Source of the DNA: Furcasterigmium furcatum
Taxonomy: Eukaryota; Ascomycota; Sordariomycetes; Glomerellales; Plectosphaerellaceae
Direction of reading: 5' to 3'
Assembly: GCA_001599815.1 (NCBI GenBank)
Contig: BCIA01000005.1
Span: 3,170,472-3,234,471, forward strand
Length of the DNA: 64,000 nt
The position numbers and the translations under genes are program-made. The notes below the pieces were generated by a model. That model did not search any database. It saw only the letters and a list, made by a program, of their open reading frames with translations, and had not been told where the DNA came from. Shown piece by piece: positions 1 to 12,287 of this stretch (position 1 is its first letter; each line of letters begins with the position of its first letter).

Positions 1-1020
1 CCAGACGCCTGGAGGAGGTAAGCTCCCTCTACACTTATTAGACTCTCCAGGACTCGTCATCGCTAACATGGATCCCTTAGTTTCCCCTTCGGCTGGCTCT
101 TCCTCCCCGTCGACCTGATCGGCCGCCCCTTTTCCCAGAAGACACGCGACCACTTCCTCCCCCTCCTCACCTCAACTCACTGGTGGAGCCAGACACAGCA
201 CGCCCTCCGCAAGGTCTTCCAGCTCGACCCCGACTTCCAAGAGCGCATGTTCCTGCGCCAGATGGCTGTCATGAAAGGCCAGGCCTGGAACGTCGTTGAG
301 ACCCTCAAACTCGCCGACCACGGCCCGCTCGAGCTCACCCGCCGCGCCAAGGTCTGCGTCTGGGACGACCTCGTCGACGTCCCCGTCGCCGTCCCCATGC
401 GCATGTCCTCCGAGCTCCGTGGCAGCCGCGCCACCGCGGCCACCGACTCGTCCTCCTACCACTACGACGACGAAGGCGACATTGGCGCCTCTGCCGCCTC
501 GGCCCCCACTCACGGCCTGGACAGCGACGCTGAGGACCTCCTCGCCTTCGCCAGTCCCCCGGCCGACATGCCCCACCCCGGCCGCTTCGAGCTCTCCATG
601 TCTCCCACCGGCGAGGGCCCGCATTCACCTCCCCTACCACACGATGACCACCTCGCCCCCAACGGGCCCAGCGCCCTCTCGGCCTCCTCCCCCTCACGCC
701 CCAGGCCGCCCCCCGGCCCAGCGTCGAGGGCAAGCTACCAAGGTCCCCAGCGCACCCTCAACGTATACGCCCCCGCCCGCAGCGGCCCGCGTCAACAGCG
801 CCGTTACTCGTACACCACGGCCGCTGGGCGGCGGAACAGCAGCAACATTGCGCAGCAGCTGAAGGCGCACGGCCGGACCATTGACGAGGACGAGGACGAC
901 GGCTTCGACGGTGACCTCGGCTACGCGGCCGCCGAGGGCATGGAGGGCAACCGGCGCAAGGTGATCGTCGAGCGCCTCGAACCGGTCAAGGCCCGCAACC
1001 CTGTGTTTACGTGGTGTTGA
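1..1020 (+). CDS. C-terminal part of an unidentified protein (5' truncated)
   Basis: The gene enters from the left edge. An intron with donor GTAAGC and a GCTAACAT branch site fits 18-80, leaving coding sequence at 1-17 and 81-1020 up to a TGA. The visible part is about 319 residues. Its first 110 or so residues look folded (FGWLFLPVDLIGRPFSQKTR, then a Trp/Gln-rich stretch and VCVWDDLVDVPV). The middle is Ser/Pro/His-rich and probably disordered, with an acidic patch (DEDEDDGFDGD) near the end. I do not recognise the family. GC-rich third positions and one long open frame through 940 nt support real coding. The missing N terminus probably holds the diagnostic domain. Confidence 0.7.
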
Positions 1021-4000
1021 TCACTCCACGGTCATCCAATGCTGACGGACTCGACGGGGATATATCAAGGCGCACATTGTTTGTGCAGCAGTATACCAAG
1101 GAACAGCAGCTTAGCAGAGAGCACGGCACAAAGACACCGTTTTGGGCTCGGGCCATTACACCTACCTAGATTACGCATCGATGCATCATTGGGCATACTA
1201 TGTATTCGGGACCCAAAGAAGGGCAGGACGGGCGTCCTGGTCCCGACAGCGCGGGCTTCATTTCGTATCGCCAGGGAGCGACAGCATCGTGGCGTCAAGG
1301 GCAAGCAGGCAGTCATCCAGCGTTATTTTTTAGCCCCTTATCTTCACATATTCAGCCATCCCTCTTGCATTACGCAAAGTCGCATCGACGTGCTCGGCCT
1401 ACGTACGAGGCATCCACCTCTTGAGGATCACAAGGCGAACCGGAAACCCGGGTAGTCGAAATGCCTCAGTATCCACGCGCCTGAACCCCTCCACGGCCTC
1501 CGAAACGTGGAAGGACGACATGATGCAGATACATAGCACGAGGTGATACATGCGAAGGCCAGCCAAGAACACGGACGGAAGCTCTACCCAGCCCTCAGGA
1601 GCGGAAAAGGGGTGTCATGCAGGTAGGACGCAGCCTGCAGCACAAAACGAGGGCCATGCCATGCCGGAGTCCCCAAATTTCAGGCCCAAGACCGGCATGG
1701 CTGGGAACAAGACATGTAGGTAAGCCGACAAGCTGGCCGCGCAAACCAAGGCCAGCTTCATTTCGGTGACTCGAGACGATACTATTGGAGGGAACAAGGG
1801 CAAACCGGAGGCATGACAACGTGTCCCGGTAGTCAGATGGCCTCTTGGTCGGGATGCGCGCTGGTTGAAAAGGGGTTGCTCATCGGGAGGCCCACGGACA
1901 CGGGATAAGGACCCCCTGTGAGAGGCTGACCATTGGGCCGGTGCGCAGATGATCTATCAAGTTGCACAAATGGCCGTGGCCGGTACCGGGCCCATGTTTT
2001 GGGCCTCATCTACCAGGCAATGTGGCATTGACCCAAGTTTCTCCTCTGTTGATCATCGGACCCCGCTGCGCGCAGTCCTCGACACCAGTGTGGTTGACGG
2101 AGTGCCACATGGTGCCACTGTTGAGGGCGACCCTTCCCATCCTGCTGTGGTCATCCCAGGTCCCGGAGGACGGACGCTGGACCATGGGGCTTCTAGAAAG
2201 GTGTTCGTGAAACACGAACCCCGGACGCGAACCCTCTGGTTGGGACCGCAGGGGCTAACATCCGCAGGGGGGGGGCTCCCAAGTCCCAGCCTCCCCAGCT
2301 CGTTGTTCTGTTCTGTTCGGACCAGGGCGCCCAAAAGGTACCGAAGACTCGGTAACGTAATGACGAGCGTAACGGGACCAGGGTGTGTCCCGAGGTTTCG
2401 ACAACGCCGAGCAGGGGCCCCAGCCCGCTGATCCCCTTTGGTCAGTGGTGCCAACACATTTTGCGTCCATCGAGAAATAGGCAGGCATCATACCATCTAA
2501 CGAGGGGTTTTCCTGTCCTCCTTGTTGTGTCCTTTGCCATGGACATGCGAGCGTGGTGGTCCATGGCCCCGAGTCCCCGCAATCTTCCACATCAGCCGCC
2601 TGTCCTCGTGTCTTGTGAAACCCACGGTCAAAGTCGTCCAAGCTCCTGAATCTCGCTATCTCAACCAAGCCGAGGGCAGGTTCTGTTGATGCGAGAAAGG
2701 GAGATGTACAGAGGCCCCCCCTGGCTGGTGGCATCGTAAGCCTGGTGTATTTGTACTACCAGGGTCGAGGGAACGTAATGTTCTTGGCGAGATCCCGAGC
2801 CTCCTGCCGTGCATCCATGGGTGAGATTGCGATTCACTCAGTACTGGAATATGGCAACCCCTGTCACCCATGCCAGGATCCATAACACTGAAGGCCATCC
2901 CGATTTGGCGTGAATTGCAGGGTCAGAAAGGGTCGGGTCGGCCTCGTCGGTACAAGACGATACGGGGGATCTGGGGACATGTCCCATATTAGGCCGAAGG
3001 CGCCAAAGCCAAACGGCGTAATACCTGGTGGTGGCCTTCCCCTGGACCGGTTGTCGTGTCGAGATCCGGTTTCGCTGAGTCCCCCAAACCCGCCGTTCTG
3101 TGCCCAAAGTGACTTCTGACCCGGCACTTTGGACAACTCAACGGGTGCCAGGTTCCCGGATCCATCAAAGAACTCCACGGCTCCATCATATCACGCTGGA
3201 GCCGCCAATCTCCACCGTCAAGACCAGCAGGTCCCTGCCAACGCAGGACTAGCGTGATCCAGTGATATGAGGAAAAAATAGGGGATGCCGCGGTGCGACC
3301 AGGTCTGATGCATGTCACTTAGCGTCTAGCGGGCCGTTGAGGGGTGAGGTGTTCTTCCCAGCTGCTGAACAGACGACATTGCTGGGATCTGATCCCCGCT
3401 CCCAGCCACCTCATGCCTTGACTGCTCCTGCACCGCAACTCGTTAGTTGTTTTTCTCGAGAGCACACGAGGGCATGATGCATGCTGGCTTTCCAGGAAGG
3501 CTGTGATAAGTCGAGGTTGAGCAGTTCTTTCAGACCAGCGAATTCGACAAGTCCCAAGGTCAGCATGTGCCATCGAGATGCACCTCATCTCTCCTGGTAG
3601 GGGTCGCCGTAAGAAGGAATTCTGCGCCTCGGAATTCGCACCGGCCAAAGTTCCTGACGCATCAGCATATCGAAGAAGATTCTTGTTCTGCACAGTACAT
3701 ACATACTTGATCGGTGTTTAGTACATCTGACGCGCACGGATTGCTCAGCGGGAGCGTCCCAGGGCTTTGACTGATTCGGATCTACGGCCATGGTTCCGTG
3801 GACCATGCTCTTTGAAGCTCCTCGGGGGCAACTATGTTGCTCCCGCACAACGGGAGGGCCCTCATGTTCGCCCCAGGCCCATGCTACCGGGATCATCTCA
3901 TAAGCGGTCTGCACGTGAAGAAAGACGGAATGCTCACCACTGCCCCCTTCTCGCGTGGCACAACAGCTGCCACCAAGCCTCAGTTCTGTGTTTTGTGGCC

Positions 4001-5018
4001 CTCACGGCGCATTGTGTCCTCGACGTCGCCGCATAACTCTGTCCACACAACCAGCAGTGAGGCCGCATTTCGGGCCTCCCACCCACGGCGGCCAGCTTTC
4101 CCGTCTTCAGCATGGAAGAAGAGGAAGAGGGGGGGCCCACGTCAGAGGGCAGGACCCGCAGACGGCGGCCAACGCTTTGGTCTGGTATACTTATGGGACG
4201 CGGAATGTGCATTGAGGGGTCGCCGCAAGAGGGAGGTGCGTCAGACCATCGATCCAGCGCAGCACCGAAGAGGTCGTACCCGAGGCCAACGTTCTCACAT
4301 CTTGTCCGCGTGGAAACTGCTCCGAGGTAGGATGGACACCCGACAGGCATGCAGAGGCAGGGGTCCTCGCCGAAGGCCCAGAGAAGTGGTCGGGCCTAAT
4401 AATCCATGCTTGTAGTGTTGCGATCGACCAAGTCCGCCCCCCCTAAGTGATACCGAGCGTTTGGTGGTGGCTTTTTGCATTCAAGGAACTCCCCTGCCTT
4501 GATTCGAGAAACCATGAGGACGGTTGGCAGGCCCGCCATTCTGGGATCACACCAAACCGGGGTCTGGGAACACAGGAGCGGCGTCCACGCAGGGGGGACG
4601 GCAAATTCGCCTGATATTGCAGCAGACACTTTGCCCACCCTTCCTCCTCGACGATCCTTGAGAGAGGCGTGGGGTGCAAGCTGCTCCGCTTGACACCCTT
4701 TTTTTTTTTGCAGAGGGAGTCAGAAAGGGGTCCGCGGACCACGAGTATTTTCGACCCGATGGGCATATTGCTGCCTTCTGACGGAGACCCTATACTTCTG
4801 GGGTTTGTCCCTTCCTTTGATTCTGGTGTATTCCCCACCGCAACGGCAGAGGCCTTTCTGAATCGGTTAGTCCACGGTATTGTCGAGCAAGACGCCTGCT
4901 CAGGCCTGAGAGTCGACGCCATAGCCTCCGGACTGAACATTGCAAGTCTTCGGGCCGAGCTTGCAGGACTCTTAGCGGTCATTGTAGCCTCCCCTTCGCC
5001 GCTCGAGCCCTTCACAAG
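1021..5018. other. Intergenic region, about 4 kb, no gene recognised
   Basis: Open frames on both strands are short, mutually contradictory and show no family motif or GC3-type codon use. The stretch at 4690-5010 stays open on both strands, but I could not match either frame to a known protein. It probably includes the 3' UTR of the left-edge gene and the promoter of the methyltransferase at 5019. A heavily interrupted gene like that neighbour could be missed by eye. Confidence 0.5.
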
Positions 5019-6455
5019 ATGGCAGAGTAAGCACAGCATTTCCTTTCGCGGGCATAGGATTAACGTGCTGTAGCGACGAGACGGAGCCCCTCGATGAGGC
5101 ATACATCCCGACAGTCCTGCATAACGGGCGAGAGTACCAGCAGTTTGCGCTGGATAACCTACACTACTTCGAGCCTATAGACGATGTCAGTAGAACTACA
5201 CCGCAACATTGGAATACGTCCGTTGGAGGGCTGACAAGATTCAGTACGAGATGGCCCGCCTCAACACCTTGCACAGCGTGTTGATGAAGGCGCTAAACAA
5301 CAGGTTGTTGCCACCAGCCCTCAGCAGGCCGAGAAAAATCCTGGAGTTGGGTGTCGGGACGGGTGACTGGGCGGTCGAAGTCGCGAAAGCATATCCAACG
5401 TGTGAAGTACGTCCGGCAAACCCAACGATGCCGAGAGAAGCTAAAATTGCAAGGTCGTTGCCGTCGACATATGCCCACACCTTTGGCCGCCGGAAGACTC
5501 ACCGAGCAACCTAATCCTGCAGGTCGATAATGTCAACGAAAGGTAGCGTCCTTGCCTCCACGCATGCCTGGCCCGACTGATTTGTTGCTAGGTTCACATG
5601 GCCACGAAACGAATTCGATCTTGTCCATAGCCAGATGATGGTCGGCGCGATCAACAAAGACCGGTGGCCGTCGTATATCAGAGATATATTCCGTACGGTC
5701 CGACGAGGAGGGTGGTGCGAGATGGTCGAAATATACTTCAACGCGCAGTCGGATAACGGAACGTTAACGGATAGTACGTCCGCCAAGCAATGCTCTATCG
5801 GTGGTAGCAGCGCTGACCGGTTTTGCCTTTGCCAGACCACGCACTTCGAAGATGGTCACAGGGCTACATGGCCAGCATCCAGGAGACCAAGAATCCCCGA
5901 GCACCACTCAGGCTGGCTCGCTGGATGCGCGAGGCAGGGTTCGTCGTCGAGCAGGATCCATGGCCAGTCTCGTTGCCGACTTGCGGTTGGCCGTCGGGTA
6001 GGTTGGACGATCCTTGGTGGTATCCCGTCGTAAACGCGAGGAAAGCTGACGCCAAGAAGATCAAAGCCAACGAGAACTCGGGATTGAGAACAGGGAACAG
6101 GTCCGAAGCATGTTGTCCTCAGTTGCGATGTATCCGATGACGGTCTTCCAAGGGTGCGAACAGCCACCTGACAACACCCTTTTGGATGGTCTTGCTGACA
6201 GGACCGTAGAATGGCACCGGCCGAGTTCGAGATTCTTGTTGCCCAAGCCAGAAGCGAGGCCGACACACCATCGCTTAAGGTGGGTTTCCAACATGCAACC
6301 GTATGTGATACAAGGCTGACTCGAGGGGCTTATCGCTCCCTGGCGTTCCAGCCGTACTTCATGTTGTGAGTGTTGGCCGCGTTTAACATATATTGATCCC
6401 CGCATCAAACTGACGAGGGATCAGATATGTATGCCGGGGCCAGAAGCCTCGATGA
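5019..6455 (+). CDS. LaeA-like SAM-dependent methyltransferase
   Basis: Splicing ten exons gives an open 310-residue frame: 5019-5026, 5074-5185, 5239-5406, 5454-5542, 5592-5773, 5836-5997, 6057-6153, 6210-6279, 6352-6365 and 6425-6455. The introns are 47-72 nt with GT...AG ends. Motif I of class I methyltransferases is ILELGVGTGDWAVEVA, followed by VVAVDI (motif II acid) and FDLVHSQMMVGAI (motif IV area). The tail ends YVCRGQKPR, as is common in this fungal family. LaeA-type proteins bind SAM, and some regulate secondary metabolism. No biosynthetic genes lie next to it here, so a regulatory role is not shown. The first exon (ATG GCA GA) is only 8 nt, so the start is the least certain part. 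Confidence 0.8.
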
Positions 6456-7950
6456 AGTCCGGGATGGCGGCATCGAGGAGGTGCTGTGGTGGTAAGCTGA
6501 CAGCTGTTTGGGCTGCTCATATCGTGTCTGTCGATCGGCTTTTGGACATTCAACCTTTTGAGTGGGAACAATTGCTCATGATTCCGTCCTTGAAAAGTTG
6601 CCCGGCCGTTCCAATGGGCATGTTGATGTTGGAATGGTGTTGTTCGGGCATCCCGCCACGCGTCGAAATGGAGCGAGGCTTTTGTCGGGAAACGGGAGGA
6701 GAGTGGTGCTCCGATCGTCGTCATCCATCGTTGACGGGGAAGGAGCCAGGGGCCCAGTAGGGAAGTACCTACCTAGGTAGGTAAGGTCCGGAGGTCTGTT
6801 CAGTGTAGGCAGGCACCTCAGGCAGGTAGATATGGGAGGAAAGAAGGGGGTCAGCCGTTTCTTTCCCCGGAGAGGCAAGGCGGGAGTCGTTGCTCCTTCC
6901 AGATTACCAACGTACTGAACTTGCCGACTCGTCGGGTCCCGTCCTCCAACAGGTTTGCTCTTGCCTTGCCGGTCCATGCAGTGACCAGTCCCATGTCACC
7001 GCTTTGGAAGGCCATCTGCCTCTTCTCATTGGAAGGACTGGTGCGGTGTGGAGGCCCCGGAGGCTCGTTGGTCCCAGACTGTCGGGTCGGGCACTTGCAC
7101 AAGCATGGCGGAACATTGTGCCTGCCCAGATGCCGTGCCTCACTCAAATCAAGCCATTCTTTAAGGTTGTGTCAACCTAGGGATCGCCCGAAACACCCAC
7201 AAGGAGGCACTACCAGTGTGACGACCGTCAACAGCTGCAGCACCGGTCACTCTGCGTCCTATGCCTTCGCGGCACCCACACCTACCTTAGTAGTGTAGCA
7301 TATAGACACAAGAATTACCTTGAGCCGCATCTCGATACATCACTTCAAGCTTGGAGAGGGGGGCAACCCTCAACTTTAAATGATTCATGCCTGAATGTAT
7401 CAGCACGCGCCAGTACTAATTATTTGATCCCTACCTAATAATCAAGAAGATGTCCATATGCCGGGAGAAGCACCGGTTGGATACCTCCGGGTCACGCATC
7501 CGATCGTCTCCGCAGCACCGAGCTCATGCACAGAAACAAGACCATGGTACGGTACCTTCAGGAAACCCATCCATCTCGTCAGACAGAGACAATGAAAGAG
7601 AAATATCAATCATACATTCGACTCCGTTGCCCGGGCCAAACCTGCGTGGTCTTGGGTCCTATCAGTCAAGCTGTCCGGCGGCCCACCTCGGCCGGCGAAT
7701 CGGGCACCGTCCCACCGTCCCGACCTGGAAGCTCCATCGTCGCACTGCATCCAAACCTGTGCTCCTCCAACCACCAAATATCCATCATCACGAGCTTGTC
7801 ACGACCCCCCACAGCAGAGGAAGCCCTGTCCTTTCGATACCAGCCCCTTCCAAGCAACATACACATCCCCCTGCAGCCAATTGGGTCGATAGGGGCACCT
7901 TAGCCGGCCCTTCCCACATCAGACCAGCCGACATTTCAAACCACCTCAAG
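6456..7950. other. Intergenic region before AIM41
   Basis: No gene is supported here. The region holds the 3' flank of the methyltransferase and the promoter and leader of AIM41. A perfect 18-bp palindrome lies at 6766-6783 (listed separately). An open frame runs from about 7450 into AIM41, but its upstream part has no conserved feature and is read as leader. Confidence 0.6.
6766..6783. repeat. 18-bp perfect palindrome of the TACCTAGGTA class
   Basis: TACCTACCTAGGTAGGTA reads the same on both strands. The core TACCTAGGTA recurs at 20655-20664 and 25469-25478, always between genes. Function is unknown. Confidence 0.85.
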
Positions 7951-8544
7951 ATGGCAGCCCGACAACACGCCCGCTGGCTCCAGGCCTTCTGTCCCATTCG
8001 CCTCCAGAACCGCGCCTACCACCCCTCCCTCGCCCTGCGTTCCGAAGCCACAGCAACCCCGACCTCACCCGCCCTCCTCTCTACCATCAAACAAGACCTC
8101 AAGACCGCCATGCGCGCAAAGGACGCCCCGCGCCTCGCCGTCCTCCGCTCCGTCATCACCACCGCCAACAACGCCGCAAAGACTGACGCGCCCGTCTCAA
8201 CCAACGTCCAGCTGGTTGCCCTCCTTCGCAAGAACCTCCGCGCCTCGCGCGACGCCATCGCCGAGGCAAACGGCGCCGGTCGACCCGACCTTGCCGAGAA
8301 GGAGACCGCCCAGGCGAAGGTCCTCGAGGAGTACATCGCTGCCAGCGGTGTCACTGCCCTTACGGAGGCGCAGGTCCTCGAGATCGTCCAGAAGGCCGTC
8401 GCCGAGGCGCTCAACGAGGACGTCGGGACCAAGACGCTGGTCGGCCAGGCTATGGGGAAGATCGATGCTGCTGTTCAGGGCTACGACCTCACGATTGACA
8501 AGAAGAAAATTGCCCAGATGGTGAAGAAGGCAATCAGCCAGTGA
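7951..8544 (+). CDS. AIM41: Mitochondrial AIM41-like protein, GatB/YqeY domain
   Basis: Intronless, 197 residues. The first 40 or so residues are rich in Arg, Ala, Gln and Ser with almost no acids (MAARQHARWLQAF...), as expected for a mitochondrial presequence. The rest matches the YqeY family: LLSTIKQDLKTAMRAKDA, then RLAVLRSVITTANNA, the AEKETAQAKVLEEYI helix, and a C-terminal DVGTKTLVGQAMGKIDAAVQ region. YqeY resembles the tail domain of the GatB amidotransferase subunit, which contacts tRNA. The yeast member is known mainly from a mitochondrial-inheritance phenotype. I chose the ATG at 7951 because the frame above it lacks family similarity. The gene converges on GCP2. Confidence 0.9.
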   Translation: MAARQHARWLQAFCPIRLQNRAYHPSLALRSEATATPTSPALLSTIKQDLKTAMRAKDAPRLAVLRSVITTANNAAKTDAPVSTNVQLVALLRKNLRASRDAIAEANGAGRPDLAEKETAQAKVLEEYIAASGVTALTEAQVLEIVQKAVAEALNEDVGTKTLVGQAMGKIDAAVQGYDLTIDKKKIAQMVKKAISQ

Positions 8545-8855
8545 CCAGGAAATATCTAGAGCCGAGCCCGTGATCTCGACACGCAAGTTTGGGTGACTGT
8601 ACGATGGAGTAACGCTGGCACGCAAACGGCAGGAAAAGCGTCATCATATCGCATTGCAATTGGCCATGTCAACCAACTACTGTAACATCACCAACTTTCT
8701 CCTCATAAAAAAAAGTATCAAAATTGGTATCGTCGTGTCAGAGGCGTCACTAGCAGCTCCATTTTCCTCCGGGCTCTCATCCAGCCAAGAACGCCTGACC
8801 GCTGCGCTGGGTTCGTCGTGTGCGGCGATCGCTCCATGCTGAAGGCCTTCGGTTC
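8545..8855. other. Convergent 3' flanks of AIM41 and GCP2
   Basis: 311 bp between two stop codons of facing genes. It is AT-richer than the coding sequence, with an A run at about 8708-8715. Nothing else is seen. Confidence 0.6.
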
Positions 8856-11743
8856 TCAAGCAGCAATATCCTCCTCGTTCCTTGGCCCGGCATACTCGGT
8901 GCCCTGGTTCGCCGTGCTTAATCTCGCACACAGACTCAATAGCACCACCGTTTCCGTGGCCGCATAGTGATTCAGCGCATCCAGGAGAATTTGTAAGTGC
9001 CTGCTAAAGTTCCCCTCCCACTTCTTCATGATCTCAAAGAGATTACTAATCCTCGCCTCTTGGTCCATCTGACCCGAGGTTGAGGATGTGGAGTCGCCGT
9101 GTGTCTTTTGCGTCCTCACGGCCTGGAAGACGCGCCACTGGTCGTCAGTCATGTTCCGAGGCTTGGTGGTGCCGGACAGATCAGGGTCAGCCTTCTCGAG
9201 TTCCCGGGAGAGCCAGTTAGAGTACGTCGCGAAGATGGTGCAGGTTTGCATAAGCTTAGAGTGGATCTGGGAATGTCAGTACCTGTCGCGGACAAAATGA
9301 GGGGAGAGCGGCATACCCTCAAGAGCTTGCTGTTGGTAAGCATGCATTCCTTCAGACAAGTGTCGAGGAAATCCACATGATCCTGCATCAGCTCGTCCAC
9401 AGTCCGCGAGAGACTTGGTGACGATGTCCCGGGGCTGTCTTCCTTCGCTTTGAGCCTCGACATGAACTTTGTCCAGTTTGGCTCGATGACCTCGGCCGTG
9501 CAAAAGTACAGCAACTGCTGCACGAATACCAGCATCCGGGCCCGTAGCGTCCATACCCTACGCTTCCAGATCTCGAGGCTTCTCGAGGAGCTCTTGTGAG
9601 CCCACGTTACCCCGGATGTCTGTGAGTGCCAGGTTGTCGACAGCTGGGATTCCAGGTACCGCAAGGACAACAGGTATCGGAACAGGGCCTGGTACCGCCA
9701 CACCGTCTTGCGACTAATGACGAGTGACACGGGGAAAGGCACCGCGTAGTCCAGCTGCAAAGACGTGAAGCCGCTGGCGTTCTTGTCGTTTTCAATCGGC
9801 TGGTTCGAGAGAGGCTGCAGAGCCTCGCCCTGCTCTATACCGGTGATGTTCACGACCCGTTGTAGGGACTTGATCAAGGTGATCTCGTTCATCTCCACCT
9901 TGACATCCTCCTTGAACGGGTCCATTGACACCACGCTTCCAGGTTGCCGCAGCACGAGATCGAGAAGCGACTGCAGCTTGCCGCTATTGACGGCCTTGAC
10001 TGGCTTGCGCAACTCGGAGGCACCCAACTCTAAGAAGTAGGAGAAATAATCCGACGGGTCCAGGAAGAAGTAATGCTTGAGGGACCGTAGCCTCATCGGC
10101 AGGGAATGGGTCGTCAAGAGCAGCTGCATGAGCGACTCATTGGCGTGTGCATAGGCGTTGTTGACGTTCTCGAGGAAGCGGCTGTCATCGAACGATGTCG
10201 GGACGTCCTTGACAACCTTGCTGACATCGACTCCGCCGCATTCTCGGACGACGTTGAGATATTTGCCAGCCAGAAGAACCTTCTCCTTGACGCCGTCGAG
10301 TTGCGGTGGTATATCGTGCTCGCGAATGGTGTACCGACGCTCCCAGTACTCGTCGGTGTAGTCCTGCTCCAGCCGTTCTCGCCGGATGCTCTTCTGCTCC
10401 TTGACGAGGAATTCGGCATGGGAATCGTTGATGCCGCCGTGATGGAGCCACTCGTTCAGCATCACCATGTAGGGTCTGCTTGCGTCCCGTAAGAGCGTCG
10501 TGAGCAGAGCGTGAGCTGCCGGATCGCCAGACATGGCCTCGAGTCTCTTGGTGATGAGCCCCAGGACAACACCTCCCTTGCATATCTTCTTTCCTGTCAT
10601 GTTCCCTGGCCCTAGGTCACCTCCCTCTCGTAAGGATTCGAGGATGTTCTCAAAATCGTCGCCGCTGTCGCTCGACTCATCGTCGTCGTCGTCCAGGAGA
10701 GCGTTCCGTTTCAGCAGTTCCAGGGCCAAGGCATGCAGCTGCGACATCATCTGACATGTCGGCAGGGTGTGGATGTTGAGAACATGCAATGTGAAGGTCT
10801 CATTCGTGAGGAACTGAGTTTCCAGCTGAGCGACGAGGATGAGGTAGTCCTGGAGGAACTTGCGTATCGAGGCGCAGAGGGCGTGGTTCACGGCGCCAAA
10901 CTCCTCCCTGCTCTGTACATCAACAAACATCTCCAGTGCTGAGTAGTAGCTAGCCATCTTGAGCATCGACATGGTGAGGTCCTGCAAGCTCGGGTCTAGT
11001 CCGGGAAGGATCCTGAAGGTCGGGCCGGACAGGCGATCACGCTCCTCGTGAGCGTTGTAACCCTTCGCAAATCGGATATATTGCCCCTCGTAACCCATAA
11101 AGACGAACAGGAGGTCCTCCAGCATGACGGCCTCTTGGGCTTCGAGGGTTAGCTCGTTCAAGGGTTTCGGTTGTAGAGCGGGGGGCATCTGTGCTGCCAA
11201 GGGCGGGATGGATATTCGAGATGCTAGTGGCGCCGAGGTATGAGGGAGAAGTGTCGCCTCGGGAACCCACGGTGTTACTATTCATGATCAGCCAGAGCGA
11301 CACAGGGCATGAGGTATCGCCAGGTACATACGCTGGGGGGTTTCGGCCTTGTCTTCCGCCGGTCGCGTCTCTGTTGCGCGCTGCTTGTCAGGGGCCTTGC
11401 CCTTCTCGCCGCCTGGGGCAGCACGACGCTCCACCCTCTCGGGACTCCTCGTCCTATGGACGACACTCTCGAGCTTGGTGACATAGGTCCTCTCAGTGCG
11501 GCGCTCCTCGACTCGACGGTCCTCGTGTGTCCTGCTCGTAGGTCTCGGGTTCCCAGAGGCAGTCCGCTTGTGCGACGCACTGCTGAAGCGACCATCGGGC
11601 TGCGGCGACGCCGTATGCCGCGCCTCTTGCTTTTCGTGCCTGCTGCTGTAGCTGCCCTGCGCACTCATGCGGGGCCTTGGCTTATCGTCGGCCGAGACGC
11701 CATTCGCGCGACGGTCGTGTGCTGACCGAGACGCAGACGACAT
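8856..11743 (-). CDS. Gamma-tubulin complex component 2 (GCP2/Spc97 family)
   Basis: GCP2 pairs with GCP3 and gamma-tubulin in the small complex that nucleates microtubules at spindle pole bodies. Exons are 11332-11743, 9317-11277 and 8856-9266 (927 residues from the ATG at 11743; an in-frame ATG at 11878 would give 972). The N terminus is a charged, disordered tail of the fungal type (RTHEDRRVEERR, RTYVTKLESV). Next comes the GRIP1 domain (TLEAQEAVMLEDLLFVFMGY, RILPGLDPSLQDL, FRDASRPYMVMLNEWLHHG-like block). The C-terminal gamma-tubulin-binding half includes LRSLKHYFFLDPSDYFSYFL, TVWRYQALFRYLLSLRYLE and VDELMQDHVDFLDTCL. The introns (GTATGT at 11331, GTATGC at 9316) join in frame. It is divergent from the proteasome gene, sharing about 500 bp. 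Confidence 0.93.
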
Positions 11744-11878
11744 GTCGCGGGCTGCATTGGCGGAACTTCGGAGTTGGGAGACTGCCAGAGGTCTGGGTGG
11801 GAGACCATTCGCGCCGCAGACCGAGTCGTGATGTTGTGTCCTTGCTCGAGGTGTTGTATGTGTGTGGTGCCAGCCCAA

Positions 11879-12287
11879 CGTGTTTGGCGGGGCAGAACTC
11901 GCGAGGTGAGCTTCCAGTAGGTAGCACTGATTCGAGGGGCAGGCGCAGACGCGTCGGGTCCCCGGCCTTCGGATAATCCTCGCGTCTTCCTGCCCAAGTT
12001 GATCCGGTCTCTAGCTCCGGTAGCCTTCAGTGAGGGACTGGTGGCGCCGGCCAATCGGGAGCTTGAGTGGGTGCAGGGGGGTGCGACTTGGGGGAAGCTG
12101 TGGCTGCGTGTGCTGTTGCTTGCCTGAAGGTCAGAAGCTCCTCGTACATCCAATCCACCTAACAAACAATCCGTATCACACTCAACAACATCCACCACGA
12201 AATAGATTGCCCAGAGCAACCCCGACCTCACCCTTTACCTCAAAATATACCCAGTGCCGGACCTCATCGTCCACCAACACCGCCAAG
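11879..12287. promoter_or_regulatory. Shared divergent promoter region of GCP2 and proteasome alpha-5
   Basis: The two genes read away from each other, so this stretch must carry both 5' leaders and promoters. I saw no exact copy of the yeast proteasome element (GGTGGCAAA). The 5' end of GCP2 is unsettled, so some of it may be coding. Confidence 0.55.

Noticed and set aside
1..1020. Assignment of the left-edge protein to a lipase or hydrolase family
   Set aside because: I could not see a nucleophile motif or other family signature in the visible part.
4443..5102. Long open frames on both strands (219 codons minus, about 134 plus) just before the methyltransferase
   Set aside because: Neither product has recognisable motifs or consistent codon bias, and both overlap the first methyltransferase exons.
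7450..7950. In-frame N-terminal extension of AIM41 by 167 residues
   Set aside because: The segment is low in family similarity and lies before a clear mitochondrial presequence with its own ATG.
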